Part shown: piece by piece, positions 1-6,543 of the stretch
Layout of the letters: the number at the start of each line of letters is the position of its first letter
Numbering within the stretch: position 1 is the stretch's first letter
From: Christensenella sp. UBA4651
GTDB lineage: Bacteria > Bacillota > Clostridia > Christensenellales > UBA1242
Assembly (NCBI GenBank): GCA_002405615.1
Contig: DHMD01000072.1
Location: 42,944 to 59,887, forward strand
Length of the DNA: 16,944 bases
Reading direction: 5' to 3'
Notes under the pieces: generated by a model
Seen by the model: the letters and a program-made list of their open reading frames with translations, nothing else
What the model was told of the DNA's origin: nothing
Databases searched by the model: none
Program-made: the position numbers and the translations under genes

Positions 1-1048
1 TTTGTAGCCGTTACCGAGGTAGTGCCCGCAGTTGTCGCTCCTTGGTTATCGAGTGTAACCGTAAATGATAGCAACTCCCAGTTGGCGTAAAGAGTAATGT
101 TACTGCCCGAACTTATGTTGACGCTCTGCTTGTCGGTATAAGTTACCGAACCGCTACTGCTAGTCGCCCAGCCCTTGAATTTGTAATTTGTGCGAGTGAA
201 AGCATTTGCGGTTAGTGCTTGCGAATGTCCATGCAAGAAATATTGACTAGACATTGACCCGCTACCGCCGTTTGAGTTGTACGAAATCGTGAAGCCTGTT
301 GCAGTTGAGTAACTGCTAGTTGAGGTTGTAGTTGAGCCTGTGTCGATATTTTTGTAGGTGTATTGTGTGTAGTTTAATGATAATGAATGACTTACATTTC
401 TAGTTGTATAACTACTGTATGAAGATTGTTCTCCTGAACCACCACATGCTGAACATTTTGTAGTCGTTGTCTGTTCTTCAGTTGTTGGACAAGGGCTAGG
501 CTGAGGGCTACGAGCAGGACAAGCTTCTGCAAGGAATGCCTTAGACTCAGCATCATCAAGTGGCCAGGCTGCATTACAATATTCGCAGTAAATGACACCG
601 TAACAATACCTAGGAGGCTCATGACATAATGTAATAAAACCTGAACCATTACATTTTGTACAAGTAACAGTTTTGGTAGTTGTCTTTGTACCACTACCAC
701 CACAATCACCACAAGTGTAATAATCTCTACAAGAACAATTACTCCAGTTGCCGCCACATTCATCACACTGCTTCCATGAATAGCAAGTGCCACTTACACT
801 GCTACTCGTATAATCGTTCGAGCCGCTATGTTCAGAGTTCGTACATTTGTAGTGGGATTCACTAGATGAGAGAGTATAGAAACTGCTACCATTCTTGTAA
901 TAAGTTGTGCTGCTCGACAAAGCGTCCGCAGGACTCACGATATTATGTGGCAAACAAAAACTAAGAACAAGAAAGCCCGCTGTAAAAATTACAACAATTA
1001 ATAGGCTTAATAAAGCACCCCCCCCCGAGTTTTAGACCTTATGTTCAT
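1..1048 (-). CDS. Secreted Cys-rich surface protein with InlB-type repeats; 5' part only, frame broken by a G9 tract
   Basis: The ATG at 1048 has a strong ribosome binding site (AGGAG at 1056-1060, 7 bases away). After eight codons the frame enters nine G's and, as written, stops after 13 residues. With one more G it joins a frame that stays open to the window edge, about 349 residues. That product starts with a basic stretch (MNIRSKTRGGG) and a hydrophobic segment at residues 12-31, a signal peptide or membrane anchor. Residues 95-206 are Cys-rich, with DnaJ-like knuckles CGDCGGSG, CTKCNGSG and CSACGGSG. A Ser/Thr-rich linker follows, then a Listeria-Bacteroides repeat at about 252-325 (YNSNGG, YKFKGWAT, ITLYANWE) and the start of another repeat type (VTLDNQGATTAGTTSV). 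The protein is probably cell-surface. Its binding target and C-terminal anchor are not visible. Reading-frame and domain evidence is strong; whether the gene is expressed depends on the G tract. Confidence 0.8.
1018..1026 (-). repeat. Poly-G (G9) tract in the start region of the surface-protein gene
   Basis: Nine consecutive G's on the coding strand lie between codon 8 and the signal-peptide core. G9 leads to a TAA at 1009-1007. G8 enters the third frame and stops within about 22 codons. G10 or G7 joins the ATG to the long open frame. G tracts of this length are classical slipped-strand mispairing sites in phase-variable surface genes. A truncated homopolymer call would look the same. Confidence 0.75.
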
Positions 1049-1214
1049 ATTTAATCTCCTCTTGTTTTTGTTCTTTTGTTTATTCTGGGTTCATTTCCTC
1101 TTCCTTATCATTCCGACCACACTTCTTCGCTACATAGTGGAGGAATCTGTGAGCGCAGCGAACCCACTTATTTAATTTTGTAGTTAGACTTCGCTCAGAG
1201 GCAGAACCTCTTAC
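1049..1214 (-). promoter_or_regulatory. Long structured leader of the surface-protein gene
   Basis: About 165 bases separate the predicted transcription start (near 1214) from the ATG. Visible elements are a hairpin AGAGG/CCTCT at 1197-1211 right at the 5' end, a larger hairpin at 1110-1146 (ATTCC pairing with GGAAT, then CCAC with GTGG inside), and a four-codon mini-ORF (M-N-P-E, 1094-1080) preceded by a purine-rich GGAAGAGGAA. No riboswitch class was recognised. Between this leader's promoter and the end of cca, bases 1251-1382 are AT-rich and hold nothing further that I can identify. Confidence 0.4.
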
Positions 1215-1220
1215 AATGTA

Positions 1221-1250
1221 AGTATACCCCTTTTCGACATTTTTAGTCAA
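1221..1250 (-). promoter_or_regulatory. Sigma-A-type promoter for the surface-protein gene
   Basis: The -35 box TTGACT (1250-1245) and the -10 box TATACT (1226-1221) are separated by 18 bases. Five of six bases match consensus in each box. The predicted start is near 1214, upstream of the long leader. Confidence 0.7.
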
Positions 1251-1382
1251 ATAATTTTGTATACATTTTCCAAAAATTTTTATTTACAAATTTTAGGTCT
1301 ACTTTAACAAACACCCGCTATAACAATTCAGCTAAAATATGCTACTCTACACTTTATCCATACAAAAGCTACAACACACAAC

Positions 1383-2690
1383 TCACACATACTTTTGAGC
1401 AATAGTGTCGAGCAAAACCTCTCGGCGATTCATCTCTGGCATAGTAGCACACATTGTAAGCAAATCAGACAAAATTTGACCAATAGAGCAAGGCGAAATC
1501 TCGGGGAATTCCTCCAAAATATCATTTCCGTCAACTGCCAAATCACGGATAGATAAAGGCGTGTTGTCCTGTTTCATCAAATCATAAACATACACAACCT
1601 TATCCCCAATTCTCGCCAATTTGAATAAACCAAACAACTCACTAATTACACCGCTATTTTTTTGTAAAAAGAGCCTAATTTGTTTTTGCGAAGTCAATTT
1701 ACCACACGAAACAGCAAAAAACGCCTCGGCTATCTGAGCCTGCCTCGCCGCCTCTTTTTTGTTGAGCATTATGCCCTTTGTCCCAAGCACAAGGTTAATT
1801 TGCTTTACGGACGGGTCAGAATCGATACCCTCAAACATATCAATAATAAAGCAAGGAATTCTCAATGCTGGCGGAGAGATTGATAACAAATTCCACTGTA
1901 TATTGTTGATTTTTGCCTTTTGCACCTCATCAAGCGTATCATAAAATGCCGTCAGCACATATTGCCAAGCACCGAGTTGCCCCAAAATCTCCACACCACG
2001 ACTCTGCATTCCAAAGTTCGCAATCGCTTGATACTTGTTATCTGCAAAAATCATAGACACGATTTCTTTGTTAAAACGCTCTTGCGAAATTGCGTCCAGT
2101 TGGCTAACCAATTTTTTGGCTGTGTCAAAAGTATTAGGGTCAATCGCAAAATCTAATTCGCTAGCAATTCTCGCCATTCGCAAAATTCGCAAGCCATCAC
2201 GGCTAAAAACAACCTCGGGCGTTTCTACCGTCTTGACCACACGATTTTTGACACACTCAATTCCGTCATAAAAATCTAGGATTTCTTGCCCACAAATGTC
2301 ATAATACATTGCGTTTATGCTGAAATCACGGCGAGAAGCATCGAGGCGAATATCGTCTACAAATTCCACCGTATCGGGGCTATGCACACCGCCCGACTGA
2401 TACTTTTCCGCGCGGAAAGTGGTATGCTCATACTCGACTGTTTTATTCTCGTCATAAATATGCAAAGTCCCCAGTTTGGGGTTGATTAGAACGCAAGAAA
2501 ATCGGGTGCCTGATAAAATTCTCTCGACATCCTCAACCTTTGCGCCACTACATATATCGGTATCCGTTTCGCAAAATCCCATCAAGGCGTTGCGTACGAA
2601 ACCACCGACTATATATAATTTGTATCCATTTTTATCAAAAATTTGGGCTAATTCCACCAAACTTTCTTCTACAATCAATTCTTTTTTCAT
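1383..2690 (-). CDS. cca: CCA tRNA nucleotidyltransferase / poly(A) polymerase family protein
   Basis: This 435-residue class II nucleotidyltransferase probably adds or repairs the CCA 3' end of tRNAs in the cytoplasm. The head domain has the glycine-rich motif (VGGFVRN, residues 28-34) and the metal-binding Asp pair D43/D45 in ETDTDI. RRDFSINAM (120-128) and RDGLRILRMARIA (164-176) are conserved family motifs, and the rest is the helical tRNA-binding body. The usual GGxVRD reads GGFVRN here. I chose the ATG at 2690 over the upstream in-frame GTG at 2708 because the longer start would lie upstream of the -10 box; the -10 box ends six bases before 2690. It follows the orphan gene by about 50 bases. 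CCA-adding versus poly(A) polymerase activity cannot be settled from the sequence, but one bacterial family member in a Firmicute is usually the CCA enzyme. Confidence 0.88.
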   Translation of the reverse strand: MKKELIVEESLVELAQIFDKNGYKLYIVGGFVRNALMGFCETDTDICSGAKVEDVERILSGTRFSCVLINPKLGTLHIYDENKTVEYEHTTFRAEKYQSGGVHSPDTVEFVDDIRLDASRRDFSINAMYYDICGQEILDFYDGIECVKNRVVKTVETPEVVFSRDGLRILRMARIASELDFAIDPNTFDTAKKLVSQLDAISQERFNKEIVSMIFADNKYQAIANFGMQSRGVEILGQLGAWQYVLTAFYDTLDEVQKAKINNIQWNLLSISPPALRIPCFIIDMFEGIDSDPSVKQINLVLGTKGIMLNKKEAARQAQIAEAFFAVSCGKLTSQKQIRLFLQKNSGVISELFGLFKLARIGDKVVYVYDLMKQDNTPLSIRDLAVDGNDILEEFPEISPCSIGQILSDLLTMCATMPEMNRREVLLDTIAQKYV

Positions 2691-2696
2691 ACCGCT

Positions 2697-2724
2697 AGTA
2701 TACCACAAAATTACGATTTGGCAA
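2697..2724 (-). promoter_or_regulatory. Extended -10 promoter of cca, leaderless geometry
   Basis: TTGCCA (2724-2719), a 16-base spacer ending TTTTGTGG, and TATACT (2702-2697). Only six bases (AGCGGT) separate the -10 box from the cca ATG at 2690, so the expected +1 is the A of the start codon. There is no Shine-Dalgarno sequence in that gap. The TGTG element upstream of the -10 matches the TRTG extension known in Gram-positive promoters. Confidence 0.7.
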
Positions 2725-2739
2725 ACTAAAAAGCGCTAC

Positions 2740-3246
2740 TTATCCAAAAATTCCACTATTAATTAACCCAGCGAGCGTGCGGAGTGCATCCAACCTGCGT
2801 TCCATAATATTATACACCACTCTCGCATTGTCCGAATTGTCCTCCAAATTGCGAATACTCACTAAATTAGACAGCAAATCTAGTTCTGTACGGATATACT
2901 CCCGCAGAGTGCTATTAAATGTGGTCGGCACCGAAGTTGCCAAAGTCGGGTTGGTGCGGTTACCTGTTTCCCTAGGATAAATACTACTCAAATCGTCATA
3001 ATCTTGGCGACTCAAATCGGATAGTTCCCGAATAAATCTCGACTGACAGTTATTATTCGCCCGACTAGCGAGCAAAGTCAGCAAATTGTTATTTCTATTC
3101 CAATCGATACGTTCAAAAATGCGAGTCTTGTCCGTACAATCAGTACACCCAGACTGTTGTATCGCCGAAACAGTATTCATCGCATATTCTTGGTTCATTT
3201 TGTGCAGACTAAATTCATCAGGGGTTTGGTAATCATTATATTCCAT
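2740..3246 (-). CDS. Hypothetical soluble protein, 168 residues
   Basis: I do not recognise this protein. It starts with ATG at 3246 behind a strong GGGAGG site ending five bases upstream. It is hydrophilic with no signal peptide or membrane segment. The N-terminal half is Asn-, Asp- and Arg-rich and carries a CTDC pair (residues 34-37 approx.). The C-terminal third (TLREYIRTELDLLSNL and onward, ending RRLDALRTLAGLI) is predicted helical with regular hydrophobic spacing, suggesting a small helical bundle or dimerisation unit. It lies alone between the recR terminator and the cca promoter. A weak promoter-like pair (TTCACA, 18 bases, TATACC) lies upstream. Coding is supported by the ribosome binding site, length and amino-acid composition. 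Confidence 0.75.
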   Translation of the reverse strand: MEYNDYQTPDEFSLHKMNQEYAMNTVSAIQQSGCTDCTDKTRIFERIDWNRNNNLLTLLASRANNNCQSRFIRELSDLSRQDYDDLSSIYPRETGNRTNPTLATSVPTTFNSTLREYIRTELDLLSNLVSIRNLEDNSDNARVVYNIMERRLDALRTLAGLINSGIFG

Positions 3247-3298
3247 TCATTCCCTCCCAAAAAACTTTAATTTGGTATATGAAACAAAAAGGATATTT

Positions 3299-3496
3299 GT
3301 GAAAATGGCAAAAACTGACGCACAAGAAATAGCCAAACTACTCGAAATGGAGCGAAAAATAGAGGCAGATTTATTAATCAAAAAAAATAAAAACCTAGCA
3401 AAAAATTTGCGTAGGTTATTATCTATCAAAAGAAAATTAGTTTTATTAAATTATTCTAAATCTCACGGCGATCCTCAATCGCACGAGCGAGAGTAA
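3299..3496 (+). CDS. Possible small charged protein, 65 residues (doubtful)
   Basis: A plus-strand frame starts with GTG at 3299, five bases after AAGGA (3289-3293), or with ATG at 3305. The product would be Lys-, Glu- and Leu-rich and helical (MAKTDAQEIAKLLEMERKIE from the ATG) with a basic second half. Against it, the frame runs through the recR terminator, whose A-rich complement explains the Lys run, and its last 41 bases overlap the 3' end of recR in antisense. No convincing promoter is visible. I keep it because of the well-placed ribosome binding site and protein-like first 25 codons. Confidence 0.3.
   Translation: MKMAKTDAQEIAKLLEMERKIEADLLIKKNKNLAKNLRRLLSIKRKLVLLNYSKSHGDPQSHERE
3380..3416 (-). 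terminator. Intrinsic terminator after recR
   Basis: On the minus strand the stem ACCTA-c-GCAAA pairs with TTTGC-TAGGT (3416-3393) around a TTT loop with one bulged C, followed by a T-rich tract (TTTTATTTTTTTT, 3392-3380). It lies 40 bases after the recR stop and ends the mrnC-to-recR operon. Confidence 0.85.
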
Positions 3497-4049
3497 CCTC
3501 ATCGACATATTCAATATCTGTACCCATACTCACACCTTGGGCGATACGAGTAACACGAACACCGAGAGGCTTGATTAAGTTGCTGACATAAATTGCAGTA
3601 GCCTCACCCTCCACGGTCGGGCTAGTAGCCATAATAACCTCACGCACGCCGTCTTGGGTAATGCGGTGCAACAACTCCTTGATACGGATATCGTTGGCAG
3701 TTTTACCCTCCAACGGATTGAGTAAGCCATGCAAAACATGATACGTGCCATCAAACTCGGTAACCCGCTCCATAGCCAATACGTCTTTTGGCTCGGCGAC
3801 TACACAGACGAGAGTCCTATCGCCTCGCTCGCATGTCTGGCAAATTTCCCTATCGGTAAAGTTACCACAAACAGAGCAATAACGCACCTCACGCTTGACA
3901 TTAGTAATCGCATCAGCAAATTCTCGTGCCGAATCCTCCGACATATTGATGACAGCATAAGCGTACCTTGTGGCAGTCTTACGCCCAACCCCAGGTAGTT
4001 TATTAAAAGCAGAAATCAACTTTTCTACTGGAATAATAAAATTTTTCAA
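3456..4049 (-). CDS. recR: Recombination mediator RecR
   Basis: RecR acts with RecO (and RecF) to load RecA onto single-stranded DNA during gap repair. The 197-residue length is normal. In order it shows an N-terminal helix-hairpin-helix (KLPGVGRKTATR, residues 17-28), a Cys4 zinc finger (C58, C61, C70, C73), a Toprim domain (about 80-175, with SPTVEGEATA) and the typical C-terminal GVSMGTDIEYVDEVTLARA. The start is TTG at 4049, directly after the ybaB stop; the GGGGGA at the end of ybaB is the likely ribosome binding site. It is the last gene of the operon and follows dnaX and ybaB, the order seen in many bacteria, so replication-clamp loading and gap repair are co-expressed. Confidence 0.95.
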   Translation of the reverse strand: MKNFIIPVEKLISAFNKLPGVGRKTATRYAYAVINMSEDSAREFADAITNVKREVRYCSVCGNFTDREICQTCERGDRTLVCVVAEPKDVLAMERVTEFDGTYHVLHGLLNPLEGKTANDIRIKELLHRITQDGVREVIMATSPTVEGEATAIYVSNLIKPLGVRVTRIAQGVSMGTDIEYVDEVTLARAIEDRREI

Positions 4050-4367
4050 CTAAAACATTCCCCCAGGCATTTGCGGTGTCATTTCTGCCAATTTTTCGTC
4101 AATTTGGCGGTTTGCGTCATTTACCGCAGCCATAATGAGATCCTCAAGCATTTCCTTGTCCTCTGGGTCGATAACCTCGGGTTTAATAATTACACGAGTA
4201 ACCTCACGCCTACCGCTCATCTCGATTTCTACCATACCTCCACCAGCGTTTGCGTAAAAGGTAGTAGCCTCCAACTCCTCTCTATCTCTCTGCATTTGCT
4301 CTTGCATTTTCTGTGCCTGCTTCAACAAATTCTGCATATTAGCACCACCAAAACCATTAAATGCCAT
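4050..4367 (-). CDS. ybaB: YbaB/EbfC family nucleoid-associated protein
   Basis: This small DNA-binding protein of 105 residues belongs to a family of homodimeric, nucleoid-associated proteins nearly always encoded between dnaX and recR. Visible family features are the Gly/Asn-rich start (MAFNGFGGANMQNLLKQAQ), the helix QKMQEQMQRDREELEA, the strand pair GGGMVEIEMSGRREVTRVII and the end segment DPEDKEMLEDLIMAAVNDA. I prefer the ATG at 4367 to the one at 4373 because AGGAG (4376-4380) is 8 bases from the former and only 2 from the latter. The stop TAG touches the TTG start of recR, which suggests translational coupling. Its precise role is unknown across the family. Confidence 0.92.
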   Translation of the reverse strand: MAFNGFGGANMQNLLKQAQKMQEQMQRDREELEATTFYANAGGGMVEIEMSGRREVTRVIIKPEVIDPEDKEMLEDLIMAAVNDANRQIDEKLAEMTPQMPGGMF

Positions 4368-4379
4368 AATCATATCTCC

Positions 4380-4862
4380 TTAATTAATAACTTGAATATC
4401 TGCGCCGAGTATCTTCTGCAAACGGTTGATTTTGCCCTCGCCCGTTTCTCGTGCAAACTCATCTAGCACAAATTCTATATTTACATTATATCCTAAATTT
4501 CTCAAACTTTCAACCAAATCGCCACAGTTTTGTGGTTTTCTCAACATTTCGTAGTCAAGTTTACTAGGAACAGACACAAATAGAGTATTGCCTCGCAATT
4601 CCACCTTACCCAAATTTACACAAACAGAATGTAGCATTACTTTGTTTGCCTTTTTGATAGCCAATAGAGCCCGCCCCCACAAGACACGAGGGTCTGGTAG
4701 CGGTAAATTAGCTATCGGAGTCGGAGTAGCGTGAGAAACGCTACTTGTTTGCGTTTGAGACGGAGTAGGCTTACTCTCCTGTTCTCCCGCACATTTTGTG
4801 CGCATAGCACTCGGCTCTATCACTATTTCACCCGAAATTGCCCTAATTGTTAGTTTTTTTTT
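4380..4862 (-). CDS. dnaX: DnaX tau-specific C-terminal extension, reached by -1 frameshift or slippage
   Basis: This frame opens directly at the A9 run (KKKLTIRAISGEIVIEPS...) and ends at a TAA just before ybaB. It has a Pro/Ser/Thr-rich linker and then a compact domain with the Firmicute DnaX C-terminal pattern: W at the domain start (RVLWGRALLAIKKANK), a central strand pair (VELRGNTLFVSVPSK) and an end segment NVNIEFVLDE. In a tau-like product this part would contact the polymerase and helicase. An internal GTG at 4823 could start a 147-residue protein, but no good ribosome binding site precedes it. Joined to the upstream frame by a -1 shift in the A run, the product is about 522 residues, close to normal Firmicute DnaX length. 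Family assignment of this domain is good but rests on pattern, not alignment. Confidence 0.75.
   Translation of the reverse strand, partial: KKKLTIRAISGEIVIEPSAMRTKCAGEQESKPTPSQTQTSSVSHATPTPIANLPLPDPRVLWGRALLAIKKANKVMLHSVCVNLGKVELRGNTLFVSVPSKLDYEMLRKPQNCGDLVESLRNLGYNVNIEFVLDEFARETGEGKINRLQKILGADIQVIN
4850..4862 (-). other. Candidate programmed frameshift / transcriptional slippage site in dnaX
   Basis: The coding strand reads GTA AAA AAA AAC TAA. It contains nine A's (4862-4854), the slippery heptamer A AAA AAC in the correct phase, and an in-frame stop immediately after. A -1 shift joins the ATPase frame to the C-terminal domain frame. A small hairpin (ATTTC-GGGT-GAAAT, 4838-4825) follows 15 bases after the run, and TGAGG lies directly 5' of it. 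A9 runs in Thermus dnaX cause transcriptional slippage, and E. coli dnaX uses a -1 ribosomal shift at A AAA AAG. Confidence 0.65.
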
Positions 4863-5947
4863 ACCTCATCGCTAAGTAAACTCAACGCCGTAGTTTCAAT
4901 CAAAAGCGCAGGATTGAGTGAGTATTTTAATTCGGACTCGATTTTGCTAAATGCCTGCATTGCCTGATTGAGGCGAGGTAGTTCAGTTTCATTAGACAAC
5001 TTGCTCAACTTTTTGGCAGTTTCCGCATCATATTCTCCCGAAATCGCCGCCTCTCCACAAGTCTTGACCACCAGCAAATCTCTAAAAAATTTGGTCAAAT
5101 CGTTAGCAGTAACCAGCAAATTTTTGCCCGAATTGCAGATACCAGTAAATTGGTCAAAAAAGTCCTTGATTCTCTCCTCTAATATTGCCGAACCGAGATT
5201 AAAAATCGTCTCACTATCGCTAACGCCCAGCACGTTGACTACGTCTTCGTAATGAATGTCATTGTTAGCGAAACTAGCACACATATCAGCAATACTCAAT
5301 GCATCACGCACGCTACCCTCACCAGCGCTAGCGATGAGTGTAACAGCCTTCGGCTCTGCATTTATCTTACTTTGCTTGAAAATGTCGGTAATTAGCCCCG
5401 CAATAACCTCGGTACTGATTAGTTTGAAATCAAACCGAAGCACCCTAGATAGTATGGTCGCAGGCAATTTGTGCACCTCGGTAGTCGCCAAAATAAACAC
5501 AGCATGCATAGGAGGCTCTTCTAGCGTTTTGAGCAGTGCATTAAATGCACTGGTGGTTAGCATATGCACCTCGTCGATTATGTATACCTTGTACTTGCCG
5601 ACTGTTGGAGGGTACTTGACCTTATCCCGTAAGTCCCTAATTTCCTCTACACCGTTGTTACTCGCTGCGTCTATTTCTATAATGTCAATAGCATTACTCT
5701 CACGCAAAGCCTTGCAAACTTCGCACTCACCACAAGGCGAACCATCAACAGGATTTAGACAGTTTATCGCTCTGGCGAACACCTTGGCACACGTGGTCTT
5801 ACCCGTTCCTCGGCTACCGCAAAACAAATAAGCGTGCCCAATTTGGTCGTTCTTTATTTGATTTTGCAAAGTCTTGGTAATATGGTCTTGACCAATTACT
5901 TTGTCAAAACTGGTAGGCCTAAACTTCCTATAAAGTGCTAAATACAT
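4850..5947 (-). CDS. dnaX: DNA polymerase III clamp-loader ATPase DnaX, short (gamma-like) zero-frame product
   Basis: This 365-residue AAA+ ATPase is the motor of the clamp loader that opens the sliding clamp and places it on primed DNA. Visible motifs are Walker A GSRGTGKT (44-51), a Cys4 zinc site (C63, C72, C75, C78), Walker B DEVH (125-128), TLEEPP (141-146) and the SRC-type motif, here LSRVLRFDF with R168. Domains I-III are complete. The zero frame stops at 4850, three codons into the A9 run, so the product ends like a gamma subunit; the tau-type extension lies in the -1 frame. The ATG at 5947 is one base after the sigH stop, with GGAG 7 bases upstream inside sigH. The Cys of the usual SRC motif is Val. 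Confidence 0.93.
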   Translation of the reverse strand: MYLALYRKFRPTSFDKVIGQDHITKTLQNQIKNDQIGHAYLFCGSRGTGKTTCAKVFARAINCLNPVDGSPCGECEVCKALRESNAIDIIEIDAASNNGVEEIRDLRDKVKYPPTVGKYKVYIIDEVHMLTTSAFNALLKTLEEPPMHAVFILATTEVHKLPATILSRVLRFDFKLISTEVIAGLITDIFKQSKINAEPKAVTLIASAGEGSVRDALSIADMCASFANNDIHYEDVVNVLGVSDSETIFNLGSAILEERIKDFFDQFTGICNSGKNLLVTANDLTKFFRDLLVVKTCGEAAISGEYDAETAKKLSKLSNETELPRLNQAMQAFSKIESELKYSLNPALLIETTALSLLSDEVKKN

Positions 5948-5948
5948 A

Positions 5949-6542
5949 TTATTTCTCCAAAAATTTTAACTTATTCTTGATTCTTACGATAGCATTATCC
6001 ACCGATTTTTGATTTTTGTCAAGCTGATTCGCTATAAATTTGTAACTATACCCCGCCAAAAACAACTTTAACACAGTCCACTCAAACTCGCTCAACACTT
6101 TGCGCACTTGTCTAGACAATTCCGCATTGCGTTCTCGGAGTTCTAGTGTTTGGTCTGGGGTCAAATCTTCACTAGGTATACCCTCATTATCCTCCTCATC
6201 ATCACCTATTGCGAATTGGCTCAAACTAGCATACTCCGAGAGCGGAGAACTTTTGAGCGTCATACTATGCCTAACGGCAGAAATCACCTGACTCATAACG
6301 CATTTTTTGGCATATGGATAAAATGGCTGGGTCGAATCTGCGTCATAGTTTTGTAACGCCTTATATAGCCCAATCATACCCTCTTGCACCAAATCTGACT
6401 GGTCGCCGCCATTCAAAAAATATCGTCTAGCGACACTATTAACCATCGGCTTTAACTCCTCAAACAATCGAGTAAGGCTGTATTCGTCCCCACTCCTCGC
6501 CAGCAAAATCAAATCACGATAGTACTCATTTTTGTTTTCCAA
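5949..6542 (-). CDS. sigH: RNA polymerase sigma factor, SigH-like
   Basis: This 197-residue sigma-70 family factor has the SigH architecture: region 2 with core-binding and -10 recognition (QSDLVQEGMIGLYKAL, about 48-63) and region 4 helix-turn-helix (YSYKFIANQLDKNQKSVDNA, about 165-184), joined by an acidic linker (DDEEDNEG). SYASL-type and RRYFLxGGDxxDLVQEG patterns match Bacillus SigH, which directs transition-phase, competence and early sporulation genes. I chose the TTG at 6542 because GAGGT (6550-6554) is 7 bases upstream; the longer frame from 6581 overlaps rlmB and has no better site. In Bacillus it also lies downstream of rlmB, usually with a yacP-type gene between them, which is missing here. 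Whether this organism sporulates cannot be told from the window. Confidence 0.88.
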   Translation of the reverse strand: MENKNEYYRDLILLARSGDEYSLTRLFEELKPMVNSVARRYFLNGGDQSDLVQEGMIGLYKALQNYDADSTQPFYPYAKKCVMSQVISAVRHSMTLKSSPLSEYASLSQFAIGDDEEDNEGIPSEDLTPDQTLELRERNAELSRQVRKVLSEFEWTVLKLFLAGYSYKFIANQLDKNQKSVDNAIVRIKNKLKFLEK

Positions 6543-6543
6543 A

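Noticed and set aside
392..793. Minus-strand 133-codon frame, rich in Val and Leu
   Set aside because: It is a shadow of the Cys-rich surface-protein frame, which runs through the same DNA with a signal peptide and recognisable repeats.
2691..2708. Six-codon N-terminal extension of cca
   Set aside because: It covers the -10 box and would lie upstream of the predicted transcription start.
3247..3429. Minus-strand 60-codon hydrophobic frame between recR and the orphan gene
   Set aside because: It starts upstream of, and runs through, the recR terminator and has no ribosome binding site.
4380..4823. GTG-started separate gene downstream of dnaX
   Set aside because: No ribosome binding site precedes the GTG, and the same frame is open back to the A9 run, so it is better read as the DnaX C-terminus.
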